Source: Chalara sp. BL73 (taxonomy: Eukaryota; Ascomycota; Leotiomycetes; Helotiales). Taken from it: 64,000 nt of DNA. The first letter of the stretch is position 1, and every line of letters begins with the position of its first letter. The stretch is from contig CAKJVC010000006.1 of NCBI GenBank assembly GCA_918026815.1, positions 1,488,001-1,552,000 on the forward strand, given 5' to 3'. A program made the position numbers and the translations under genes. Positions 22,296-33,310 of this stretch are shown here, in pieces. The notes below the pieces were generated by a model. The model did not search any database. It had not been told where the DNA came from and saw only the letters and a list, made by a program, of their open reading frames with translations.

Positions 22296-23091
22296 ATGCC
22301 TAGAACATTTTTACATCGTCGTGAGGGGTTGATTGCCACAGAATCCATCCATAATACTATCTTTGGAAAGATGAAGCAGAACGGAAATCGCCCTCACAGC
22401 GGACAGAGCACCAATGCTTCACAATGGCCGATGTCTGTCGCTGGCGCTAGCGTTTCTGGCGTCTGGGGGAATGTTGATGCTGGCTTGCGGAACGCCGGAA
22501 GAGACCGTAAGAAACCTTCTAGTTACCACATCGCATCTGCATTTATCCACACATCGAGATTAGTATTGATGGCCCATAGTTTACACTGGCAACACCACCA
22601 TATACCTGCCAATTTTCACACCTAGGCAACCACGCCAAAGCCTGCCTAAGTTCACGCCCAGACAACCACGCCAAAGCCTACCTACGTTCACGCCTAGGCA
22701 ACCACGCCAAAGCCTACCTAAATTCACGCCTAGACAACCACGACCGAGTGGCCGCCCGCAAGATCCCACACGCAGATCCTCAGGTGAAAAGCAGTCAGAT
22801 ACCACAACAAATGGGGTTTTAAGTTCTTGCCCATATTGCGAAAGGAAGGACGTTGAAATTAGCAATAAACGCACCATGCTCGGGACACTCGAGACGGAAA
22901 ACAAATCATTAACCCAGAAGATACGCCGCTTGGAGGAAGCGCTGGAGGGTGTAATTATGGCTCAGCCCGTCGATAACGTGCCGTGGTTGGCCGTCTGCTT
23001 GCCTGCGGCGGTAGTTGGCCTCTCCACCTTGTGGCATCTACCTATGCGCCAAAGAATGTTGAGCACTGTAATTTGGGGGACGACGATATAA
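22296..23091 (+). CDS. Small protein: 12-aa tandem repeats, Cys pair, coiled coil, C-terminal TM
   Basis: Exons 22296-22506 and 22580-23091, joined over a 73-nt intron (GTAAGA..CATAG), give 240 residues. After the junction the frame contains three to four copies of a 12-residue unit PRQPRQSLPKFT (36 bp at DNA level, 22622-22745). A CPYC pair, a heptad-like coiled coil (MLGTLETENKSLTQKIRRLEE) and a hydrophobic segment near the end (VPWLAVCLPAAVVGLSTL) follow. A second ATG at 22371 could be the real start. I recognise no family; the layout suggests a tail-anchored or membrane-associated protein. Confidence 0.55.
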
Positions 23092-23258
23092 AGATTCTAA
23101 ACGAGATGCTTCACCAAATCTATGAAATAGCGTTTTAGGGAAAACGAAACAAAGAAAGGCACGCACCAGAACTAAATACAATTAATTAACGGCCGCATGA
23201 TGTTATGTATACTCCGATCAACCCAACTTAGATGACACAGACATTCTCAACCAAGTGA

Positions 23259-23908
23259 CTAGCTGATCGGATTCAAAGCTAGCATGATGCATATTACAGA
23301 CCCATCTCCTGTACATTTCAGTGTTGAATTGCCCGACAAATAAACTAAGGACCCCTTTATCCACTTCAGGCTTCTTTGGGATTCCCCCCTCGAATTCATC
23401 ACTTCAACCTTAGACGCTCCATCCCGTTTCATTGGTATTATAACGTAAGCTGCCTCCAGTACAGGGAATTTGAACGCATTCGCTTTGCCTCCTGGAAGCT
23501 CTAGCACTTCGCCAGAAATGTTTTCAACCTTCGAATGCTGGATGATTTCGTACTCAGGTGAATTGTTCTTTATCTGCAGAAAAAAATATTAGCTGTTTGC
23601 TTGTCAGGAAAGGGCAAATTTGTATATACTTTAGAATAGTGATCAGCATAGTACTTGTCTAGTATCTCGTCACAGCTTGGTGACCAGTCCAGTTTGTACT
23701 CGGGACTGGGTTCGTTACGTTTGACCTCGTTCACAGCAGCATCAATAAGATAGGAGTCAATAGACTGGTCTGTTCGCTCATAGACGTCATTGGCTGTAGC
23801 CATCTTGTGAAATTTAATTGGGCGGCGAAGAGCGGACGGGTCGTACTGCTGATAAAGTTGAAGCTGAAGTTGGCAAAATCTCACAGCTTGGCGCCAAAAG
23901 TCAGTCAT
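23259..23908 (-). CDS. Hypothetical protein with a cupin-like C-terminal half
   Basis: Exons 23908-23630 and 23573-23259, joined over a 56-nt intron (GTATAT donor, GCTAAT branch, CTGCAG acceptor), give 197 residues in consistent phase. The second exon reads as a beta-rich stretch (EVLELPGGKANAFKFPVLEA, AYVIIP, LKWIKGSLVYLSG) like the C-terminal barrel of cupins such as type I mannose-6-phosphate isomerases. It is far too short to be that enzyme and no metal-binding His set is visible. Function unknown; the cupin reading is weak. Confidence 0.55.
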
Positions 23909-24658
23909 GTGATCGGAATAACGTTCCTACGCTAAACCTCTACCTGGACCTGGAGATGAACATATATAGCATAATGACTCACACCGTCCTGCTCACCCAG
24001 AGCCACCGCCATGAGTTTTAATTCGTGCGCTTTCTGTATCGAGGCCCAATATTACATGGTCAAATTGTCTACACACACTTAACCTGTTTGCAAGGCAAGC
24101 TTAGGCGCGTCAGAACAGCAATTAATGCATCCCATACAGAATCTCAAGTTTGTTGTGGGTTAGGCACTGGCCGCTCCGTGCCCAGCCGCTTCCAAAGCTT
24201 GCCGCCGGAAATCAAGAGTGGAGGTCTAGGGCACATCAATTCAAGACTCAGAACCGCATCTATCAGACCAAGACAAGAACCAGAACGTGGCGGAGCCAAA
24301 GGAATTATGATGCACTTGGATCGAGTGGCAAGCTGCCAAGGCAGCCGGACTCCGGCAGCGAAAAGCAGGCCCACCCAACCTACACCGATAAAACGTCATT
24401 CCAGCCAAAGAATCTCCTTAAATCCACATAGATCCACATAGATCGCCAGCGTTAATCCGGTCCACCTGCAGAAGGGCAATTCAAACGACGATCATCTACT
24501 CATAGCAACAAAGCAGAAGCCACAACGCTTCCAGTTAACTGAACTACCGACAGCGCATCTGCCACGCTCGAGAGCCTAAAATTTGTCGCGGCCTTAACCT
24601 TGCAATTCATCTGACCCGCACCACAGCAAAAACAGGATAGGGGCAAGTGGTTTCAACC
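23909..24658. other. Intergenic
   Basis: Several overlapping open frames rich in Arg, Ser and Gln, none with a domain. The region just upstream of 24659 is leader of the hydrolase gene. Confidence 0.35.
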
Positions 24659-25894
24659 ATGGTAAGTGGCTAGGCGAATGCGTCCGTTCCCAACGACCGT
24701 GCTCTAACGGCCTGCGCTAGGGCCGGCCCGTTACCGACGATGATACCGGCCTTAAGGTTCTATATCAGCCCCCAGAGGGAATGCCGATCAACCTCGAGTA
24801 CGACGGTTCCTCCCTAAATCTTGAACAGGTACTAAGTCCCGATATAGCATTGTCGCCATCCACGGCATAGGCGCACATCCGGATGATACGTGGTGCAAAA
24901 AAATTGTCTTGGAAAATGGTGAGGCGCGGAGGGTTAACTGGCTCGAGAACCCGGAAATGCTGCCTTCGGCGGTGCCGAATGCGCGCATAATGCGGTACGG
25001 GTATATGTCGGCGTGGTTTGGAGACGAAGTGATCCAGCAGAACGTCACCAGGGTGGCAGACCGCTTCCTTAGAGCCCTGATACGTGAACGAAAGGTTTAG
25101 ATCCCTGCCACTTATCGGAAAGGTCAAATATCAAAAGAACTAATGAGAGCTGGTAGGACCCATCTTGTAAGACACGACCATTGCTGCTTGTTGCTCATTG
25201 CTTTGGTGGGTTGGTAGCTTTGCAGGTATAGTTGTGATTCTGCTTGCTCTATTTGGGGCTCAGCTAAGCGATCTTCGAATATTCTAGGCACTCCTGAAAG
25301 CCGAGCGCGATGCCAAAAAGTGGCCTAATATATACCATACTGTCACTGGCATGGCTTTCTTCGGAACACCATTTCGAGGCGCGGAACAAGTGGGACAAAT
25401 GGAGATGATACAAGCTGCACAAACGCTGTACGAGGATAAGGTTCAGAGCGAAGTCCTGCGAATAACTCGACCAGGCGATGAGCTGCTAATGCAGATTGTG
25501 CACGAATTTGGGGAGATGCGAAATCGGACAAAAAGCCGCGCGATGCTTACTTGCTTCTTTGAGCTAATACCGTACAATTTGATGGCTGTGCTTGGCCAGG
25601 AGGGAAAGAAGGTATGTCCTACATACAGCAAGAGGCACAGTGAAATTGACGTGAGCCTAGTCCTTGAGAGTTGACGAGACCGCCGGATGTCTCGACGGTG
25701 CAGAGAAGATTGGCTTGCAGTGGACGCATTTCGACATGAACAAGTTTGCCAAGCCAAAAGAGGAGGAATATCTGACTGTACTGGATGAGATTGAGAAGAT
25801 GGTGGTGGCTGCGCCGGATTTGCTTGCCGCCCCATCTCAACACCGTCAGTTCCTACAGAATTTCTTTTACTTTATTGAGGTGTTAACGAATTAA
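24659..25894 (+). CDS. Alpha/beta hydrolase, NLR effector-type, stand-alone
   Basis: Six exons (24659-24661, 24721-24797, 24848-25094, 25157-25225, 25288-25611, 25661-25894) give 317 residues with every phase consistent. Exon 1 is only the ATG. The introns are 49-62 nt, two with textbook CTAAC/ACTAAG branch sites. The protein reads GLKVLYQPPEG.., DIVAIHGIGAHPDDTW, RPLLLVAHCFGGLVALQ, FFGTPFRG, then WTHFDMNKF near the end. This is the SERAC1/LipA-like hydrolase usually found as the N-terminal domain of fungal NB-ARC/NACHT proteins. The elbow is AHCFGG, so the usual Ser is Cys here. It ends just where an NLR would continue; nothing like a nucleotide-binding domain follows. Confidence 0.75.
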
Positions 25895-26744
25895 AAGATG
25901 CTTCAAGTCAATCAATCCCAAGCTATCCGCAAGATACGGGAAAGGATGGATGGCCCGGCAGCTTCAAGGTCACCGGCCCAATAATCAGAGACGTCACCGG
26001 CAATGTTGATGCACGGCAATTCAGTGCGCACCGAGATATGTTCATTTGGCCCAACGAATATTGCTGGTCGGGTTAATTCACCGCATCCTCCATGCGTGGT
26101 ATATCGTCAAGCAAGGGGGCGAGTGCCGACGGGGCAAGAAGAACGATAAGGTAGGCTGTGAGGGCCGCGGGGGGGGCAGGCATGGGCAAGAGCAGCGATG
26201 ATTATGATATCAGCGACTACGGTCTCTAACTTCTGAAAGTGCTGTAAACAAAACTAGCCGCATACATTTATAGATAAATGAACGATGATGAATGGCGGAA
26301 ATCATTTGATTCTGATTGCATGACCCCTCCTAGGCAGATTTCTGGTTCATCTTCAAACTGTGATTTGTCACAGCCGCGCCTGCGAGTCGACGTGGCTGGC
26401 TCTGCTGCAAACTGTCCGCTGCCCAATACAACTTTACGAGGCTGGAGGCTCCCCAGTCGGCCCTTCCTCAATTACCAATCCAGTAAAAAAGCGATAATTT
26501 CCCTCTGAACCTGACTCTTCTCCCTCAGCGGTCAAGACAGGCCCGGCCCGAGCCACTTAACAAGGTGCGGCGGCGACTCCATCAAGGCCTCCGGCTTTCG
26601 ACTAGGTCCAGATCGGATTCGTCTACTAATACCTAGGCAGGTCTGATGAATGTGTTGTCTAGCAGGTAACTATTCAATGCCAATAATTCCGATTACGTGG
26701 CACGAACCATTTGATTGTCCAAAATCCTATATATCACCCCCGAA
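25895..26744. other. Intergenic with a doubtful small-protein relic
   Basis: About 26060-26140 reads RILHAWYIVKQGGEC in one frame, reminiscent of the conserved segment of Pmp3-type small membrane proteins. It is followed by a GTAGGC..GCAG intron-like gap and a short tail ending at 26229. The N-terminal half of such a protein cannot be found, so at most this is a remnant. An orphan open frame at 26278-26508 has no domain. Confidence 0.25.
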
Positions 26745-29700
26745 ATAGATCCATTCAGCACAACTGCCAGCATCATTGCCGTTCTTCAGATCTCCTCCGA
26801 CGTTATTAAGTACACTCGCGGAGTAACGACCGCTACCAAAGACCGGAGGCGGCTTCGTGAAGAGATTCTCGCATGCGAGTCTATCCTCCTACAGCTCCAG
26901 GATCATGCCGACAATGCGGCTGGAGGGTTGGCGTGGTGGGAGAAGATTAAAGCTCTTGAAGGCCCGGACACACCGTTATATCGCTTGGGGGTTGCTTTGG
27001 AGGCTGTCAAGGCAAAGGTAGAACGTAAGAAGGGCTTGGATAAGGCCATTTCGGTGTTGAAGTGGCCATTCGATGAAAGGGAGGTAGGAAGGCTCATATC
27101 CGTTATCCAACGTGAAAAGTCGCTGTTGCAATTAGCTTTGACGAACGATTGCCGGTATGTGTCGATATTCTGAGAGTACACGAGAATCGTAAAGGACTGA
27201 CGAAAGGCAGGGGGTTAATCCAAGGGGTTAAGAAGAGATCGACCGAGCATGGGAAGCTGGTTGAGGAACTGATCCACACGATTAACGACAAAGCGATTGA
27301 TATTGGAAACAGTGTAATAGAGTTACGCAAATACCAAATCAACTTGGAGCGCCAAGCCATTCTCGACTGGCTTACCCCAGTCGACTATGTTCCTCAACAG
27401 AGTGATTTCATTAATCGGCGACAGGCTGGGACCGGGGAATGGTTTCTAGACTCCCCAGAGTTCCACACATGGCTGAGCATGGAGGGACAGACTCTGTTCT
27501 GCCCAGGTATTCCCGGCGCTGGGAAGACGATTCTCACATCGGTCGTAGTTGAAGATCTTTGCAACAGATTTCACATTGATAGCACCACCGGAATCGCTTA
27601 CATATATTGCAACTTCCGGCGCCAAGATGAACAAACAGCCAGAGATTTGCTCGCTAGTGTGCTAAAGCAGCTAGTTCAGGGCCAGTCGTTATTGCCGGAC
27701 AGTGTAAGATCTCTCCACGACAAGCACAAGAACAGGCGGACGCGACCATCATTCGATGAAATTACTAAAGTTCTCCAATCCGTCGCTGCCATGTATTCGA
27801 GACTCTTCATCGTCGTGGATGCGCTTGATGAATGTCAAACATCTAACGGCTGTCGAGCGAGGTTTCTGGCAGATATCTTCAACCTTCAAGCCAAGTATAG
27901 AGCAAACATATTTGCGACTTCGAGAGCTATTCCCGAGATCATGGAGAAATTTCAAGGGAGCATATCATTGGAGATACGCGCCAGTGAACAAGATGTGCGA
28001 AAATATGTGAACGGCCAAATATCGCATCTGCCGTACTTTGTCGGACGCAACCCGGAGCTTCAGGAGAAAATCAAATCTGAGATCGCCAAAGTCGTCGACG
28101 GCATGTATGTGGCTTCTTATGTCTCATAAACCCATAATTAACTTTGCTAGGTTTTTGCTTGCACAGCTTCATCTTCATTCATTGATCGGGAAGAGATCAC
28201 CCAAGTCTGTCCAAGTTGCTCTAGAAAAGCTGCCCACTGGTTCCGAAGCATACGATCAGGCATACAAAGATGCAATGGAGCGTATTGAAGGACAGGTTAA
28301 GGACCGGGAAGAGCTTGCTAAACAGACTCTACATTGGATTACCTGCGCAAAGAGGTTACTGACTACGTCAGAGCTTCAACTTGCGCTTGCTGTTGAAGCC
28401 GGCGAAATAGAACTTGACCAAGGCAACTTTCCACAGATCGAAGACATGGTTTCAGCGTGTGCTGGATTAGTCACGGTTGACGAAGAAAGTGGTACAATCC
28501 GGTTAGTCCACTACACGGCGCAGGAATACCTCGAGCGAACGCAGAAGCAATGGTTTCCGAACGCAGAGACTGATATTACGAAAATATGCGTAACTTATCT
28601 CTCATTTAGTACATTTGGGAGCGGGTTTTGCCAAACGGACGACGAGTTTGAGGAGAGGCTGCGGTCAAATCAGCTCTACGACTACGCGGCACACAATTGG
28701 GGACATCATGCTCGCGCAGTTCCTATCGAAATGTCAAATTTAATTCTAGACTTTCTTCAAACTGGGTCCAAGGTTTCTGGGTCTAGTCAGGCGATGATAG
28801 CTGCCAAAGACTATCGTTACCGCGGCTACAGCCAGGATGTGCCAAGGAAAATAACAGGTGTTCATCTTGCGGCATGTTTTGGATTGGTGGACATGATAGT
28901 GGCGCTACTCGAGAATGGAAGTGAACCCGATCCTAGGGATACATACGGACGAACGCCTCTGTCGTATGCAGCAGAGAGAGGGTATGAGGCGGTGGTCACG
29001 CTGCTCCTCGGGAAAGATGGAGTTGACCTGAACGCTAAGGATTCTGTACACGGATGGACACCACTGTGGTACGCGGTAGCAGGAAGGCAGGAAACCGTGG
29101 TAAATCTGCTGCTCGAGAAGGAAGCAGTCGATGCAGACTCTAAGTCTGCGTACGGACGAACACCGCTGTCATGGGCAGTAGAGAAAGGGCATGAGGCAAC
29201 AGTTAAGCTGCTGCTCGAGAAAGACAAGGTGGATCCTGACTCTAAGGACTCGGAATATGGGCGAACACCCCTATCATGGGCGGCAGCAAACGGGCACAAC
29301 GTGGTGGTTAAGCTCTTGCTCCATATGGCCCGAGTCAATCCTGACTCTAAGGATTCTAAATATGGACGGACACCACTTTCGTGGGCGGCGGAGAGAGGAC
29401 ACAAGGCTGTAGTCGAGGTACTGATATCAAAAGATAGTGTCGATCCGAACTCTAAATCTAGATATGGGCGGACGCCGCTATGGTTTGCGAGAGAAAGAGG
29501 GCACGAAGGGATCGTCAAGCTATTGCTGGCGAGCGACAGAGTCGATCCTGATTTGGAATACTGCGAATACGGACAGATGCCACTGTGTAATGCGGCAGGG
29601 ATGGGACAGGAGGCAACAGTCAAACGTCTGCTCGAAGGCGGGGTCGGGCCTAACTCGAAATGTAAATACGGACGGACACCATTATCGTATGCGGCAGAAA

Positions 29701-30167
29701 GGGGGCATGAGGCAGTAATCAAGTTACTACTCGAGAAATACGGGGTAGATCCTGACTCTAAGGACTCCGAATATGGACGAACACCGCTATCATGGGCAGC
29801 AGCGAACGGGCACGAGGCGGTAGTCAAACTACTACTCGAGGAGAATGGGGTTAACCCAGACTCGAAGTCTAAAAATCTACGGACGCCGCTTTCGTGGGCC
29901 GCACGATTTGGGCGCGAGACGGTGGTCAAGTTACTAATCACGAAAGATAAGGTCGACCCTGACTCTAAGTCCAGCTTCGGACGGACGCCGCTATCGTATG
30001 CAGCAGAGAGAGGGCACAGCGCAGTAGTCAAGCTACTGGTCGAGAAAGACGGGGTTAGCCATACCTCTAAAGACTCTGCATATGGACGGACACCACTTTC
30101 ATGGGCTGTAGCGAATGGACATGATGCTGTTGTCAAGCTTCTCCTTAACAAAGTTGCTAGAGACTAG
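26745..30167 (+). pseudogene. NLR: fungal STAND N-domain, NACHT, ~12 ankyrin repeats; start codon lost
   Basis: Three exons (26745-27154, 27211-28104, 28151-30167) give 1106 codons in perfect phase. The first codon, where the family has ATG of MDPFSTTASIIAV, is ATA at 26745. The same frame has a TGA at 26712 and no ATG anywhere in exon 1. Domains: STAND N-domain 1-140, NACHT P-loop GIPGAGKTIL at about 236, Walker B IVVDALDE at about 337, winged-helix with VHYTAQEYLE, then ankyrin units of about 35 residues (YGRTPLSWAA.NGHEAVVKLLLEK) from about 671 to the end. Everything except the start is intact, so either inactivation is very recent (a G-to-A change) or an upstream non-canonical start or 5' exon exists. 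Confidence 0.85.
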
Positions 30168-30423
30168 CAAACACGTCAGTGCCGGAGTGAGAAGGGAGAG
30201 CTCTAGGGCGGAATCGTGACATGGTTGCCTACAACCCGTCTTCTCTACTCGTGGTTCAGCTTCTGCCTGCTTGGTCCGCATATGTGAAAGAAATTCTCTA
30301 CGTACATTTTGTTTCATAGTCGGAGTCTTCACACCTCTTAAACCTCTAGCTCATGTGACCTCACGTCGCTCCGGCTCAGTTCTGCTCACCATGTTTGCCA
30401 ACATTACTACACCATGCCCCTAA

Positions 30424-31043
30424 CTAGGGATCTCGGTTTGAGCAAAACCGCACTACACTAGCATTATATGGGTGGTTTTGTGCGCAATCTCTTAATCGAT
30501 AAAGTACCTTGAGCTTTTCCTTACGCCGCTCCGCATCTCTGATTTGGACCCTAATACATGGCTCTGATAGAAATATCATCCTATCTTGACAGGATTGGAT
30601 ATGCGAGCTGTCAATGCATACATCCATGAGCGCAATCTCGACTTCGTCGGGTTTCAGCGCAATTTTGTCATCTGCGTCTTTCCGAACTTCGTCAATATTG
30701 ACGGGGGTTATATGGATGGGGAACCGGCCATCTCGCTCTACTACTCCGACAAACTGAAACTAGAAATTTCGAAGTTAGCAACGCATACCTAATAGTGGTT
30801 CTATCATCTCACGTTGACCTCTCGCACGTCGGTGATTCCGTAGAAAGGAAGCCAGCTTTTCCATTTGCCCTGATATTGGAAATACATGTCTTTCAATCTG
30901 TAGTAAATTGCGGCGTCGTTTTCACAAGCCATCTCCCTGGAGTAGAGCTTTGCATAGCCTTCTATAACTTCCCCATGCCTACTAGGTCGAATTATTTTGA
31001 TGCGGCGTGGCTTGGTGGGTCGGAGGCAACCTGAACGGCACAC
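30424..31043 (-). CDS. Small conserved-type fungal protein, function unknown
   Basis: Exons 31043-30813 and 30759-30424, joined over a 53-nt intron (GTGAGA donor, GCTAACTT branch, TTTCTAG acceptor), give 188 residues. The reading KPRRIKIIRPSRHGEVIEGY.., MYFQYQGKWKSWLPFYGITD, FQFVGVVERDGRFPIHITPV and a DSSHIQSCQDR motif near the end match, from memory, a short protein type found repeatedly in filamentous ascomycetes, often as degenerate copies. No enzymatic domain is recognised. It faces the NLR at 26.7 kb tail to tail with a 256-bp gap. Confidence 0.7.
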
Positions 31044-32288
31044 TGGCCAGTTTTCCTTCCCTCAAACAAAGGAAGCAGCACTGTCCTGCTCGATCAGAAA
31101 GGCTTACATGCCCTTTAATGGCCAATGTAAGGCTAACCTAGAAAGGAGCTGAAGGACCTGACTGCTTGGGGCCTAGAATATCCCCCAGTGCTCGTGCCGG
31201 AACATCCTGCATTGCCACCTGCCCCTCAACATCGTGCGTAGTAGGAAGCATGGGCATCGTAGAGGGTAAGAGGCAAAAATTCTACCTTCAAAAATGGAAA
31301 AGAGACAACCCATTGGAATTCTATTATAAGCTACAGCGGCAGCCTTCTTTTTTTAAATTTTTTTTTTTTTTTTTTTTTAAAGTCAGGCGCTTGCTGCAAG
31401 GAATCAGGCGTTTACTGCTCAGCCTAAGAATCTGCCTCGATGCGTTTGCCAGCCTCACTCAATGAAGCGATTAATACTAATAGCATATCCAAGGTGAGTT
31501 CCAGTCCCGATCAGCATATATGAAGGTGGGGAGGGTGCTTGTCCAGGCTTGAAGAGTTGGTCTGCAAGTGTAGATTTTCTAGTAGCATCTTCCCCCGTGG
31601 CGGGTGTTTGGAGAGGAGGAGCAGGCGAGGGTTTCAGGAACAAGGGATTTCGGGACAAGGGGTTATAGTGGGAAGGGTTTTTTGGCGATAAGGGGTTTAG
31701 CGACCAAGGGATTTCAGCACAAGGGATATTGAAGGTGGCATCATAACCCTCAATGAGCCCCTATATACCTCAGTTATTGTAATAAGTCGTACAACGCGTG
31801 CGCGTTTTGTGCATGGGCTATATAATTGAATTTTTGATATAAAATCGTTCATATTCTCAACTATTATCACTAGTTGTTTCTGAGTAAAAACAGGCTTCAA
31901 ATAGCGAAAGCGTCGTTTGGCGCAACGTGTAAAAAGAACAATTTTAAAGTCGAATTAGAACAATAAAAAGGCACAAGCCGTTGCCAGTTGTCGTGGAAAA
32001 AGAAATATCAGGCCGTGAGGTTCCTGGATCAGCAGAATTAGCAATAGTCTCTCTAATAGGCACAGCTGTGGTGCTGTGATAAAAGTTCTTGAATAAAGGT
32101 TGAAAACGCGATGTTCTATTATTTTGATGGGTTAGGATCATGTGCCTAATTACAGGGGCCGCCGGTTAAGGGGATAAAGGACGTAAGGTCTTCACATGTT
32201 AGATACAATCAATCGAGAAGGTCCTATGCCAGGAATTCATCACGTCACTGTCGTTCCCCAATGCCGATGCCGCTATGTTAACGAGCTA
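31044..32288. other. Intergenic: poly-T tract and G-rich short repeats
   Basis: 31358-31378 is a run of T. 31620-31730 holds a loose series of GACAAGGGATTT / GATAAGGGGTTT units of about 19-20 bp on the plus strand. No gene-like structure was found. Confidence 0.5.
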
Positions 32289-33310
32289 TCAGGCATCCGG
32301 GGCATATAGCGGTGGAGGTGACATTGGCCTCGACCGGGAAAAGGAGCCTCTGCTACTAGCCACTCTGGTCTTCCTCCATCGTCGTACGGGAGATCCAGGA
32401 CAGAAAAATGCTAGGGAAGCGAGAATACATATCAAAGACACAAATCCAAGGACAAGGCCTACAGCCAACTTCCATCCTTCAGACAGCCCGCCTCTTTGAG
32501 TCGGAAAATCAGCAGGCGAGGCTAAATCAATGATGAGGGTACTGGTACTCGGTGATGGGTTGCCGCGTACGGCTGTGGTTGTGGCAACAGTCACGGTACT
32601 ACTAGTGCTCGAGGAGGCCAATGCTAAAGAGGTTAATACACCGGTGGAAAAAGATCTATTGGCGAATTAAATCAGTATTTGGTTACCAGGGAACAGCAAA
32701 GATCAGATCAGACAGGGCAGCACGTATAGGAAGACAGCTATACCCAAATGAAAAGCAAACCGCAGCTATGAACAACTACATGGCTCATTACGCGACTATC
32801 GCCACTGGTCTTGGTATTGACGTACAGAGTCTGAGTAAGGACGTTTGTCGGCGTTACTCCTGTGACGGTGGCCGTCGTCACCACAGCAGATGTAGGACCC
32901 ACCACTAATGGAGTGACCTGAACTGTTGTTGTCGTGGCAAGGAAGGACCCCAGCTTGTTGCAATACCCATTATAGAGGTTCGCTGCACTGGTGAGATCGA
33001 TTTGGTAGTTGCCAATGGTGCATGCCCCTTTGACGCATGACGTAATATAAGAGTTGGCAATAGGCATGTGGTCGGCCCTGCAGTAGCAGTCGTTCTTTGC
33101 GATGTTGCATTCCTTATCACAACCGATGACGGCACCAATTTTGTCATGATACCAGCAGGAATCTGTCCCTGGGTAGTAAATACAGTTGCGGGCGCAAGGC
33201 TTTAGGGCCACGTACTCGTCAGCTGAATATATGGATTGGAGCGAACTATCTCCCACAACTAATGGGAGAAGCAAAACGAGTAAAGTATAGACTGAGTGGA
33301 AGCGGCCCAT
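32289..33310 (-). CDS. Secreted/membrane Cys-rich protein with Ser/Thr stalk and one TM
   Basis: Exon 1 is 33310-32826 and exon 2 is 32601-32289. The intron is 224 nt, long for this locus (GTACGT donor, GCACTAG acceptor), and the product is 265 residues. The N-terminus is a signal peptide (MGRFHSVYTLLVLLLPLVVG). Residues about 35-120 carry ten cysteines in a CARNC..C..C...C.C pattern resembling fungal extracellular Cys domains of the CFEM/wall-sensor kind. A Thr/Val/Ser-rich stalk precedes one TM helix (LAVGLVLGFVSLICILASLA) and a short basic, Ser/Pro-rich cytoplasmic tail. Likely plasma-membrane; the sensor or adhesive role is inferred from the layout only. Confidence 0.7.

Noticed and set aside
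24798..24847. Frameshift at the start of the alpha/beta hydrolase
   Set aside because: A 50-nt intron with a TACTAAG branch restores the family's DIVAIHG reading, so the gene is not broken here.
26060..26230. Intact Pmp3-type small membrane protein gene
   Set aside because: Only a short RILHAWYIV segment resembles the family; the first half cannot be found in any frame.
28862..30151. 429-codon minus-strand open frame
   Set aside because: Lies exactly antisense to the ankyrin array; openness follows from the repeated codons of the NLR. No start context or domain.
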